Positions 27,960-35,828 of a stretch of 64,000 nt of DNA are shown one piece after another. Source of the stretch: Cereibacter_A azotoformans (GTDB lineage: Bacteria > Pseudomonadota > Alphaproteobacteria > Rhodobacterales > Rhodobacteraceae); the NCBI RefSeq assembly GCF_003050905.1, contig NZ_QAOT01000003.1; one strand, given 5' to 3'. Every line of letters begins with the position of its first letter. Position 1 is the first letter of the stretch. The position numbers and the translations under genes are program-made. The notes beneath the pieces were generated by a model. It was not told the DNA's origin, did not search any database, and worked only from the letters and a program-made list of their open reading frames with translations.

Positions 27960-28655
27960 ATGATCCACGGCATCATCTTCGACAAGGACGGCACCCTGTT
28001 CGACTTCCGCCGGAGCTGGGGGGCATGGTCCGCTCATCTGCTGCGCGAGATCGCCGCGGACGAGGGCCAGGCGCGCGGGCTCGCGGAGGCGATCGGATAC
28101 GACATGGAGACGGGCGCCTTCGCCCCCTGGAGCCCGGTGATCGCCTCGACCGCCGACGAGATCGCCGACCGGCTTTTGCCGCTGCTGCCGGGCTGGGACA
28201 AGCGCGCGCTGGTGACACGGATGAACCTGCTCGCGGCCGGGGCAGAGATGTCCGAGGCGGTGCCGCTGGCGCCGCTGCTGGCCGCCTTGCGGGCGCGCGG
28301 GCTGAAGATCGGCCTGGCCACCAACGATTCCGAGGCTCCTGCGCGGGCCCACCTTGGCCGGCACGGGCTGACCGAGCTTTTCGACTTCATCGCGGGCGCG
28401 GATTCGGGCCATGGCGGCAAGCCCGAGCCGGGAATGCTGCTGGCCTTCGCCGACCGCGTGGGCATCGCGCCGGGCAATGTCGTGATGGTGGGGGACTCCG
28501 CGCATGACCTGCTGGCCGGGCGGGCGGCCGGCATGAGGACGGTGGCGGTCCTGACCGGAATCGCGGTGGCCGAAGAGCTGTCGGAACATGCCGATGTGAT
28601 CCTGCCCGACATCGGCGGCCTTGCCGACTGGATCGACGGCCTCGCCGCCGCCTGA
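27960..28655 (+). CDS. HAD-family phosphatase (phosphoglycolate-phosphatase-like)
   Basis: This 231-residue HAD hydrolase has motif I DKDGTLFDF (the nucleophile Asp is the first D), a helical cap domain (about 20-90), motif II in IGLATNDSE, Lys motif III in GHGGKPEPGM, and motif IV VVMVGDSAHD. The layout and length match Gph-like phosphatases that act on 2-phosphoglycolate or other small phosphates. AGGGAGGACGCGAC precedes the ATG. It lies 58 bases after the DUF3572 gene, possibly co-transcribed. Confidence 0.9.
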   Translation: MIHGIIFDKDGTLFDFRRSWGAWSAHLLREIAADEGQARGLAEAIGYDMETGAFAPWSPVIASTADEIADRLLPLLPGWDKRALVTRMNLLAAGAEMSEAVPLAPLLAALRARGLKIGLATNDSEAPARAHLGRHGLTELFDFIAGADSGHGGKPEPGMLLAFADRVGIAPGNVVMVGDSAHDLLAGRAAGMRTVAVLTGIAVAEELSEHADVILPDIGGLADWIDGLAAA

Positions 28656-28758
28656 ACCGCCCGCGCCTGAGCGGACGGCCGCCGGGCATCTGGAAGCCCG
28701 CGCCCGATCGGGTTAGCGTCGCGCTCGCGCGGCAGGCGCGCCGGAGCGGCGGAAGGCG

Positions 28759-30477
28759 ATGGATCGGAACATGCGGCAGCGGCTGATGATGGCGGCGATG
28801 GGCGGGCTTGCGGGCCTCTGCCTGCATCTGCTGCTCGAGGTCTCGCAACAGAACCTCGTGCCCGAGCGGCTGGCGCTGGCGGCGACCGGCTTTGCCGCCG
28901 TCTTCTTCGGCGGCTGGCTGAGCCTGACCGGCCCGCTGCCCGTGCGGCGCGCGGCGTTGGGGGCAGGGGCCGTCGCGGCGGTCGTGACCTTCTTCCTTCT
29001 GCTGACGAGCCTGCGCTTCGACGGGACCAGCGCCATGTTCGACACGGGCGGCAGCGTCCTGCCGGTGCTGGTCCTGGCGCTGGTCCCCTTGCCCTTCCTC
29101 GTCGCGCAGGCCAGCGGCCACTGGCGCGACTATCCCACGCTCTTCACCGCCGCCTGGACCATCGTGGTCCGCATGGCGGCGGCCTGGCTGTTCACCGGGC
29201 TCGTCTGGGTGCTGATCCTGCTGTCGGATGCGCTGCTCGAACTGGTCGGCGTGAACCTGATCGGGAAGATCACCCATTCCGAGGTGGGGCCCTGGCTCAT
29301 CACCGGCCTGTCGCTGGGCGTGGCCCTGGCCGTGGTGATGGAGTTCGCCGACCTGATCTCGCCCGCGCTGGTGCTCAAGCTGTTGCGGCTGGTGCTGCCG
29401 CCGGTGCTGCTGGTGATGGTCCTCTTCATCCTGGGCCTGCCCGCGCGCGGCTTCGACACGATCATCGGCAGCGTGCCCGTCGCGCAGACGCTGATCGTCA
29501 TGGCGGCGACGGCGGCGCTTCTGGTGACGACGGCCGTGGACCAGAGCGACGCCGAGGCCGTGCAGGGCGCCTTCATGCGCCGGGCGACCCAGGCGCTGGC
29601 GCTGATCCTGCCGGTGCCGGCGGTGCTGGCCGGCTGGGCCCTCTGGCAGCGGGTGGACCAGTTCGGCTGGACGCCCGAGCGGCTGGCCGGGGCGGTGGCG
29701 GCCCTCGTCGCGCTGGCCTACGGGGTGATCTACGCCGGGTCCGTCCTGTCGGGCCGCCGCTGGATGGAGCGGATACGCTCAGGCAACATGATCATGGCGC
29801 TGGCGCTGCTGGCGGCGGCCGCGGCCTGGCAGTCGCCCCTGCTCGACGCGACCCGCATCTCGGCCCGCGACCAGCTGGCGCGGGTTCTCGACGGCCGGAC
29901 CGGGCTGGCCGATCTTGATCCCTACACCATCGGCCGCTGGGGCCACGAGGGGGCCTCGGCCCTCGAGGCCCTGCAGCGCAAGGCGTCCGAGCCGGGTCAG
30001 GAGGCGCTGGCCGACCGGCTCATCCATCCGGCCGTGCCGGGGCGGGAGAGGGCGGCCGAGGATCTCTCGGTCGAGATTGCCAACCTGATGGAGGTCCGGC
30101 CCTCGGGCAAGGAGGAGATGCGCGAGGCCATCGTGGCGCGGCTGGCTCCGGCCGAGCGGAGGCTCTGGCGCGACGCCTGCCGCCAGAGCCTGCCGGATGG
30201 CCGGCCGGGCTGCGTGATGGTGGTGGGCGACTTCCTGGCCGAGCAGCCCGGCGACGAGGCGCTGGTGCTGATGCTCCGGCGCGGCGGTCTCGACATGGCG
30301 GCCTTCTCTCTGCGCGACGGGCTGCTTGAGGCGCTGTCGGTCCATTCCATCGGCCGGGGCGACTGGGGCGAGGCGGCCGAGCTGATCGCGGCGCAGCTCG
30401 ACGGCGCGCCCGACATCGCGCCCGCGCCCGTGAACCGGCTGAGGCTCGGCGACACCTCGGTGATCCTGGTCCCCTGA
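28759..30477 (+). CDS. DUF4153 polytopic membrane protein
   Basis: This 572-residue protein has about ten predicted membrane helices across residues 10-360 (for example GLAGLCLHLLLEVS, LVLALVPLPFLVAQ, LFTGLVWVLILLSD, LVLPPVLLVMVLFILGLPARG) and a soluble C-terminal half (about 375-572) with WGHEGASALEALQ and LPDGRPGCVMVVGDF. This matches the DUF4153 family. The function of that family is unknown. It is a lone gene with a GGAAGG site before ATG 28759, and sits 62 bases upstream of the H-NOX-like gene on the same strand. Confidence 0.85.
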   Translation: MDRNMRQRLMMAAMGGLAGLCLHLLLEVSQQNLVPERLALAATGFAAVFFGGWLSLTGPLPVRRAALGAGAVAAVVTFFLLLTSLRFDGTSAMFDTGGSVLPVLVLALVPLPFLVAQASGHWRDYPTLFTAAWTIVVRMAAAWLFTGLVWVLILLSDALLELVGVNLIGKITHSEVGPWLITGLSLGVALAVVMEFADLISPALVLKLLRLVLPPVLLVMVLFILGLPARGFDTIIGSVPVAQTLIVMAATAALLVTTAVDQSDAEAVQGAFMRRATQALALILPVPAVLAGWALWQRVDQFGWTPERLAGAVAALVALAYGVIYAGSVLSGRRWMERIRSGNMIMALALLAAAAAWQSPLLDATRISARDQLARVLDGRTGLADLDPYTIGRWGHEGASALEALQRKASEPGQEALADRLIHPAVPGRERAAEDLSVEIANLMEVRPSGKEEMREAIVARLAPAERRLWRDACRQSLPDGRPGCVMVVGDFLAEQPGDEALVLMLRRGGLDMAAFSLRDGLLEALSVHSIGRGDWGEAAELIAAQLDGAPDIAPAPVNRLRLGDTSVILVP

Positions 30478-30539
30478 GCCCCTTCGCCATTTGTTAACGG
30501 CGCGACGCTAGGCTTCCTGCCGACAAGGGGGTGCGGTCC

Positions 30540-31127
30540 ATGCATGGCTTGGTGAACAGGGCGCTCGAGTGCTTTCTGCGCGACACCTACAGCCCCGCGC
30601 TCTGGGCCGAGGTGGCGCATGGCGCGCGGCTCGGCTTCGGCAGCTTCGAGCCGATGCTGATCTATGACCTCTCGCAGACAGAGGCCGTGATCCTGTCCGC
30701 CGCCTCCCGGCTCGACCGCCCGCGCGAGGCGCTGCTCGAGGATGTGGGGACCTATCTCGTCTCGCATCCCACGACCGAGCGGCTGCGCCGCCTGCTGCGC
30801 TTCGGGGGCGTGACCTTTGCCGATTTCCTGCATTCGCTCGACGATCTGCCCGACCGTGCCCGCCTCGCACTGCCCGAGCTGGAACTGCCCGACCTGCGGC
30901 TGACCGCCACGGGGCCGCATCGGTTCCGTCTGGTCTGTGCCTCGCCGATCGCGGGAATGGGGCATGTGATGCTGGGCCTGCTGCGGGCGATGGCCGACGA
31001 TTACGGCGTTCTGGTGCTGCTCGAACATCGCGGCCAGAGCGCCGAGGGCGAGGTCGTGTCGATCGCGCTTCTCGATGCGGCCTTCGCCGCGGGCCGGCCG
31101 TTCGATCTGGCGGAGCGTCTGGGCTGA
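30540..31127 (+). CDS. H-NOX (HNOB) domain protein lacking the heme-ligand His and YxSxR
   Basis: This 195-residue protein has the H-NOX fold: MHGLVNRALE start, TYSPALWAEV, and a C-terminal GMGHVMLGLLRAMADDYG. H-NOX proteins bind heme and sense NO/O2. The invariant proximal His near 102-105 aligns with Pro104 (SLDDLPDRAR), anchored by the downstream ELELP. The YxSxR heme-propionate motif reads C133-A-S135-P-I137. Heme binding by the usual mode is therefore unlikely; His98 is the only nearby alternative. ATG 30540 follows AAGGGGG. It overlaps the cyclase gene downstream (TGATG), so the two are coupled. Confidence 0.88.
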   Translation: MHGLVNRALECFLRDTYSPALWAEVAHGARLGFGSFEPMLIYDLSQTEAVILSAASRLDRPREALLEDVGTYLVSHPTTERLRRLLRFGGVTFADFLHSLDDLPDRARLALPELELPDLRLTATGPHRFRLVCASPIAGMGHVMLGLLRAMADDYGVLVLLEHRGQSAEGEVVSIALLDAAFAAGRPFDLAERLG

Positions 31128-32146
31128 TGGGGGCCGCGGCGACCGGGATCGGCATTGGCGCGGGCGGGCTGGACCTGCTGATGCCCATGCATCTGCGGCT
31201 CGATCCGTCGGGTGCCATCTCGGGCTGCGGGCCGACGTTGCGCAAGCTGTTCCCCGAGCCTCCGCTGGGCCGGCCCTTCTTCCATCTCTTCGAGGTGTGC
31301 CGACCCGCGGGCATCGAGACCACGTCCGCCCTCTCTGCCCGGTCCGGCACGCGGCTGCATCTGGCGGCCCGCAACGGCAGCGGCGTGTGCCTGCGCGGCG
31401 TGGTCACGCCGCTGCACGACGGGCGCGGCCTGCTGCTGAACCTCTCCTTCGGGATCTCGGTGCTCGAGGCCGTGCGCCGTCACGGGCTGACGAACGGCGA
31501 TTTCGCGGCTACCGACCTGACGGTGGAACTGCTCTATCTGGTCGAGGCCAAGACCGCCGTCACCGAGGAACTCCACCGCCTGAACCGTCGGCTCGAACAG
31601 GCGCGCCGCGCCGCCGAGGAAGAGGCGCTGACGGACGAGTTGACCGGCCTGCGCAACCGACGCGCTCTCGATCAGGCGCTCGAGGCGGCGATCCTGACGC
31701 GCCAGCCCTTCGGGCTGATGCATCTCGACCTCGATTTCTTCAAGGAGGTGAATGACAGCTTCGGCCACGCCGCGGGCGATCATGTGCTGCGAAGCGTGGC
31801 GCAGGTGCTCGCGCGCGAGACGCGCTCGGGCGATACGGTGGCGCGGATCGGCGGCGACGAGTTCATGATGATCTTCCCCGGTGTCGCGGATGCCGAGCGT
31901 CTGAGGAAGGTTGCGCGCCGGATGATCGCCGAGGTGGACAAGCCGATCCTGTTCGAGGGCCGCCCCTGCCGCGTCGCGGCCAGCATCGGCATGACGCTCT
32001 CGGTGCTCCATGATCCGCCGGAACCGGCCCGGATCCTCGCCGATGCCGACGCCGCGCTTTATGCGGCCAAGCGGGCGGGCAGGGGGGTGGCGGTCATGCG
32101 ACAGGTCGGAGGCCGGCGGCCGGCCGGCGCGCAGCCCGGCCCCTAG
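31127..32146 (+). CDS. Diguanylate cyclase with N-terminal HNOBA-like domain
   Basis: This 339-residue protein has an N-terminal domain (about 12-115) with MHLRLDPSGAISGCGPTLRKL, FFHLFEVCRP and LNLSFGISVLEAV. This matches HNOBA, the H-NOX-associated PAS-like domain also found next to the H-NOX part of guanylyl cyclases. A coiled-coil signalling helix follows (about 140-168), then a GGDEF domain with DELTGLRNRRALD, DLDFFKEVND, IGGDEFMMIF (242-246) and an RSGD inhibitory site at 233-236. It should make c-di-GMP. It presumably receives its signal from the coupled H-NOX protein. Its stop overlaps that of the CHAD gene. Confidence 0.88.
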   Translation: MGAAATGIGIGAGGLDLLMPMHLRLDPSGAISGCGPTLRKLFPEPPLGRPFFHLFEVCRPAGIETTSALSARSGTRLHLAARNGSGVCLRGVVTPLHDGRGLLLNLSFGISVLEAVRRHGLTNGDFAATDLTVELLYLVEAKTAVTEELHRLNRRLEQARRAAEEEALTDELTGLRNRRALDQALEAAILTRQPFGLMHLDLDFFKEVNDSFGHAAGDHVLRSVAQVLARETRSGDTVARIGGDEFMMIFPGVADAERLRKVARRMIAEVDKPILFEGRPCRVAASIGMTLSVLHDPPEPARILADADAALYAAKRAGRGVAVMRQVGGRRPAGAQPGP

Positions 32147-32994
32147 CCGTGCGCGCCTGAGGCTTGTGCCGCCTCGTCCGTTGCAGGCCGGCCCGCGCCC
32201 TCGCTCCACCAGACCGGCATGGCGGCAAGCTCGGCCCAGATCCGCCCCGCCTTGCGCAGCGATCGGCTGTCCCCGCCTTCGCCTGCCTCCGCCCCGCCGA
32301 GCATCGCAAGATCGTTCAGATGGCCCAGCTCGTCCTGCAGATCCTTCATCCGATCGAGGAAGGTTTCCTGGGGCTCTCCCGGCCAGACCGGGCTGAAGAA
32401 CTCGGCCGTGTAGCGCATCGTCTTGAGATCCTTGCGCAACTCGTGGCGCGCCTCATCCGGCATCGCCTCGAGGTCGATGCCGTGCGACAGGCAGGTGGCC
32501 CAGGCATCGCCCAGGGCACGACCGCCGATCAGCGCGGCCGGCGCCTCGGCCAGCACCTGCGCGCGGCGGCCGCCACGCGTCCAGCCCTTCCCCGCGAGCG
32601 TCTTGCCGAGCTTCGGCGTGAAACAGACCGCCTTGCGCTTCTTCAGCCGCTTGCGCACCTTCTGCCGGATACGGTCCGTCCGCTCGGACTCCTTGCCCCG
32701 ATGGTCGTCCCGCACATCGGCATCCCGCAGATCGCCGATGATGCGAAACAGGTCGCGCGCCCGTCGGCCGGACTTCCGCGCGAACTTCGGAGCGAGGATC
32801 GGATCGAAGGCCATCAGGGCCGTTCGCAGCCGCCGCAGGGCCACGCGCGCCTTGTGCGGGCCCTCGGGGTCGTCCGTCTCCATCATCCGGGCAAGATGGG
32901 CGTCAAAGGCCGAGCAGCACTCCTCGGCGACCTGGCGCAGCATGGCCTCGGCCGTCCCGCAAGCGGCCTCTTTCTCTTCCATGTCGCGCGCCAT
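32143..32994 (-). CDS. CHAD-domain protein
   Basis: This 283-residue helical protein has the CHAD pattern of conserved His and basic residues: HKARVALRRLRTALMAF near 50-70, an Arg/Lys-rich middle, HELRKDLKTMRYTAEFF near 185-200 and LQDELGHLNDLAML near 222. CHAD domains bind polyphosphate. It is a stand-alone domain without CYTH. ATG 32994 has AGGAGG just upstream and is preferred over an in-frame start seven codons earlier. It converges on the HNOBA-GGDEF gene, their stops sharing CTAG. Confidence 0.88.
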   Translation of the reverse strand: MARDMEEKEAACGTAEAMLRQVAEECCSAFDAHLARMMETDDPEGPHKARVALRRLRTALMAFDPILAPKFARKSGRRARDLFRIIGDLRDADVRDDHRGKESERTDRIRQKVRKRLKKRKAVCFTPKLGKTLAGKGWTRGGRRAQVLAEAPAALIGGRALGDAWATCLSHGIDLEAMPDEARHELRKDLKTMRYTAEFFSPVWPGEPQETFLDRMKDLQDELGHLNDLAMLGGAEAGEGGDSRSLRKAGRIWAELAAMPVWWSEGAGRPATDEAAQASGAHG

Positions 32995-33021
32995 CCGTTC
33001 CTCCTCTTGCACCACCGACCC

Positions 33022-33951
33022 TCAGCCCCGGAAGATCCGCAGCGTCGCCATCCCGGCGTCGGCCAGATCCATCACCCGGGCAAGATAATGCTCGCGTGCG
33101 ACAAATCCGCGACGGCCCGAGCCGGTGAACTCGTCCTCGAGCGCGTCGATCAGCCGGTTCAGGCGCCGCTGGTGGATGCCGAGCCAGCTCTGGACCGGAT
33201 CGGCCAGGACGCCGGCGAAGGCCGCGAACACCGAGCCCGCCAGCATGAGGGCGACCACCACCGCGACGGTCTGAAGCGGCGAGGCCACCGCCGGAAAGAG
33301 CCCGAGCCAGACCGACCCCAGCATGCCGCCCAGTGGGAACGCGGCCAGCGCCGCCTGATGGGCCAGGATCGCCGAAAGCGTGGGCGCAAGCGAGAGGACG
33401 CCCGGGGTCAGCGTCTTGAAGGCAAGCGCCCCGGCGCCCAGGGTGCTGACGGCCGTTGTCATCTCGGCCACGGCCGACCGGGTGCCGGTGTAGTCGCCGA
33501 GCCGCGCCGCCACCCGCGTCTCGACCCCCGCCTCGAGCCGCTGCCGGATCAACGGGCGCAGCGCAGGTTCGGCCAGCAGCGCCTCGGCCAGCGCATCGCG
33601 TGACGAGGCGCGGCCGCACGGCAGTTCCAGCAGGTCCACGACGATCCGGCGCTCGGTCTCGCGGGCGACGGCGGTGGGCAGCAGGATGCGCCGGGCGCGG
33701 AGCCAGCACGCCACCCCGCGCGCACGAACGGCATCGGCCGCCAGCGCGCCCAACCGCGTCGCGATGAACAGCGGAGACAGCGCCACATTCAGCGGCGCCT
33801 TCAGGATGTCCCAGCCGAGGGCGTGGCGATGCAGCCCCAACGTGCCGACGAGCCCGAAGTTGCGGCGGACAAAGCCCGGCACCTTGTCGCGGCGGCGGCG
33901 GAAGTAGCTGCGCCCCGCCCCGATCAGCGCAGCCTCTGTCTCGGCATCCAT
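33022..33951 (-). CDS. Uncharacterised membrane-associated protein (EcsC/DUF6635-like)
   Basis: This 309-residue protein starts MDAETEAALIG after AAGGAG. A basic N terminus (RRRRDKVPGFVRRN) is followed by amphipathic/hydrophobic segments at about 50-75, 180-215 and 220-255 (LGSVWLGLFPAVAS, VAVVVALMLAGSVFAAFAGV). The C terminus has IHQRRLNRLIDALEDEF. I do not recognise it with certainty; the layout resembles alphaproteobacterial EcsC-like or DUF6635 proteins. It is upstream of the CHAD gene on the same strand (27-base gap), suggesting an operon. Confidence 0.6.
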   Translation of the reverse strand: MDAETEAALIGAGRSYFRRRRDKVPGFVRRNFGLVGTLGLHRHALGWDILKAPLNVALSPLFIATRLGALAADAVRARGVACWLRARRILLPTAVARETERRIVVDLLELPCGRASSRDALAEALLAEPALRPLIRQRLEAGVETRVAARLGDYTGTRSAVAEMTTAVSTLGAGALAFKTLTPGVLSLAPTLSAILAHQAALAAFPLGGMLGSVWLGLFPAVASPLQTVAVVVALMLAGSVFAAFAGVLADPVQSWLGIHQRRLNRLIDALEDEFTGSGRRGFVAREHYLARVMDLADAGMATLRIFRG

Positions 33952-34008
33952 CTCCGGCTCTCCTTCCCGAGTGGGAGAGATGGGAGGCGCGCCCTGACGC
34001 CGCAAGCG

Positions 34009-34548
34009 TCAGGCGAGCCGCACTTCCTCACTGGTGCCATCCAGCGCCATGAGCCAGCCGCGCACGGCCAGTTCGGGATGGCGCTGCTTCACGGCAAGCG
34101 CAAAGGTGCGCATCATCTCGGTGTGGACCAGCGTCTCCTTGTCGGGCGTGTCCACCGCCTCTTCGCCGAGCGCGAGCTTGTAGGCGCCGCAGTCGCGGTG
34201 ATCGAGGACGATGACCTCCTCGATGTGGTGGAGTTGGATCGCCACGTCGAGATGCGACCAGAAGGTCGAGCGCCAGGCGGCGAAGCGGTCGCTGATCGCG
34301 CCGAGCGACGCGCCGGCCAGGGTGACGTGGTCATAGGCGTCATGCAGGCCCTTGTCCTCCATGAAGCGCACGAAATCGTCCACCAGCCGGTAATCCATGC
34401 ACGAGAGCATCAGCGCCCGGGCCTTGCCCGAGGCTGCTGCGGGCGTGCCGGCGAGCAGACCGGCGCCGGCTCCGGCCGCCGCGAGCCGCATGAACTGCCG
34501 CCGCGCGATCGCGCCGTCGCGGGCCTTGGTCGAACATCCTTCACACAT
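34009..34548 (-). CDS. Tat-exported beta-carbonic-anhydrase-like protein
   Basis: This 179-residue precursor starts with a twin-arginine signal: MCEGCSTKARDGAIARRQFMRLAAAGAGAG in outline, with ARRQFMR as Tat box and cleavage near AAASG. The mature part has the beta-carbonic-anhydrase zinc motifs CMDYR (Cys-x-Asp-x-Arg) and HRDCGAY (His-x-x-Cys). It is shorter than typical beta-CAs. Zinc ligands and Asp/Arg dyad are all present, so activity is possible, acting in the periplasm if Tat export is real. Its start codon faces the 2-hydroxyacid dehydrogenase gene. Confidence 0.78.
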   Translation of the reverse strand: MCEGCSTKARDGAIARRQFMRLAAAGAGAGLLAGTPAAASGKARALMLSCMDYRLVDDFVRFMEDKGLHDAYDHVTLAGASLGAISDRFAAWRSTFWSHLDVAIQLHHIEEVIVLDHRDCGAYKLALGEEAVDTPDKETLVHTEMMRTFALAVKQRHPELAVRGWLMALDGTSEEVRLA

Positions 34549-34637
34549 CGTTTGCCACCTTTACGATCCCGACGGCCCTGCGGCCGCATCCTGTGCCTCT
34601 CGCTATGCACGATCCGGTGCGGCGGGCAAGCTTTGGG

Positions 34638-34667
34638 TTGACGCCCCCCTGCGGCATCGCATTAGCC
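34638..34667 (+). promoter_or_regulatory. Candidate promoter of the 2-hydroxyacid dehydrogenase gene
   Basis: TTGACG (34638-34643), an 18-base spacer and TTAGCC (34662-34667) form a sigma-70-like pair 29 bases before the TTG start. A single TTTGCAAA follows at 34668-34675. This is inferred by motif only. Confidence 0.35.
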
Positions 34668-34695
34668 TTTGCAAAATGACAAGAAGGAGCCTGCC

Positions 34696-35691
34696 TTGGA
34701 CGTCGCCATCTTCAGCGCCAAGCCCTATGACCGCCAGTTCCTGACCGCCGCGAACGAGGACCGTCACCGGCTGGCCTTCATCGAGGCGCGCCTGTCCGAA
34801 GAGACGGTGCGCTTTGCGGGCGGGGCCGAGTGCATCTGCGCCTTCGTGAACGATCAGGTGACGGCGCCCGTCGTCACCGAGCTTGCCGCGGCGGGGACGC
34901 GGCTGATCGCGTTGCGCTCGGCCGGCTTCAACCATGTGGATCTGGTGGCGGCCGAGGCTGCGGGCCTGACGGTCGGGCGGGTGCCGGCCTATTCGCCCCA
35001 TGCGGTGGCCGAACATGCGGTCGCGCTGATCCTGACGCTGAACCGCAACACGCACCGCGCCTTCAACCGTGTGCGCGAGGGCAATTTCGCGCTCGAGGGG
35101 CTGCTGGGGTTCGACCTGTGCGGAAAGACGGTGGGCGTCGTGGGGACGGGTCTCATCGGGCGCACCTTCGCGGGCATCATGCGCGGCTTCGGCTGTCGGG
35201 TGATCGCCTCCGACCCCTATCCGTCCGACGAATGCGCGGCCATGGGCGTGACCTATGTGCCGCTCGAGCAGCTCTTTGCCGAGGCCGACATCATCAGCCT
35301 GCAATGTCCCCTGACGCCCGACACGCACCACCTGATCGACGACCGCGCCATCGGGCTGATGAAGCGCGGGGTGATGATCGTGAACACGAGCCGCGGCGCC
35401 GTCGTCGATGCAAGCGCGGTGATCCGGGGCCTTAAGAGCGGCGTGATCGGCGGGCTCGCCCTCGATGTCTATGAGGAGGAGGCCGATCTCTTCTTCGAGG
35501 ATCTCTCGCAGAAGGCCATCCAGGACGATGTCTTTGCGCGTCTCCTGACCTTTCCGAACGTGCTGATCACCGGCCATCAGGCCTTCTTCACCCGCGAGGC
35601 GCTGACCGGCATCGCCCGGACGACGATCGACAACATCAACGCCTTCGAGGACACGGGCCGCGTTCTTCATCCCGTGCTGGCGCCGCGCTGA
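34696..35691 (+). CDS. D-2-hydroxyacid dehydrogenase (D-lactate-dehydrogenase-like)
   Basis: This 331-residue NAD-dependent enzyme has a substrate domain with ALRSAGFNHVDL, a Rossmann domain with VGVVGTGLIGRTF (GxGxxG), and the catalytic triad Arg in NTSRGAVVDA, Glu in LDVYEEE and His in LITGHQAFFT. The sequence GHQAFFT is typical of bacterial D-lactate dehydrogenases (LdhA-like). The start is a TTG at 34696 with AAGGAG eight bases upstream; the protein then begins (M)DVAIFSAKPYD. A longer TTG start at 34669 has no good site. It is divergent from the carbonic-anhydrase-like gene. Confidence 0.92.
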   Translation: MDVAIFSAKPYDRQFLTAANEDRHRLAFIEARLSEETVRFAGGAECICAFVNDQVTAPVVTELAAAGTRLIALRSAGFNHVDLVAAEAAGLTVGRVPAYSPHAVAEHAVALILTLNRNTHRAFNRVREGNFALEGLLGFDLCGKTVGVVGTGLIGRTFAGIMRGFGCRVIASDPYPSDECAAMGVTYVPLEQLFAEADIISLQCPLTPDTHHLIDDRAIGLMKRGVMIVNTSRGAVVDASAVIRGLKSGVIGGLALDVYEEEADLFFEDLSQKAIQDDVFARLLTFPNVLITGHQAFFTREALTGIARTTIDNINAFEDTGRVLHPVLAPR

Positions 35692-35828
35692 GGCGCGGCA
35701 TCCGCAGGATTCTCGGATCGGCAGCGGCGCCCCGCTGATCCGCCGGGGTTGCCGGTTGCAGCGGTCGGACAAGTGGGGCAAAAAGGGCCATCGGCGTCCG
35801 ATGCGCCAGAATCCATGGACCGCATCCG

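Noticed and set aside
34668..34675. Single TTTGCAAA before the 2-hydroxyacid dehydrogenase gene as a PccR site
   Set aside because: Only one octamer and no second half within 30 bases; the known operators are paired.
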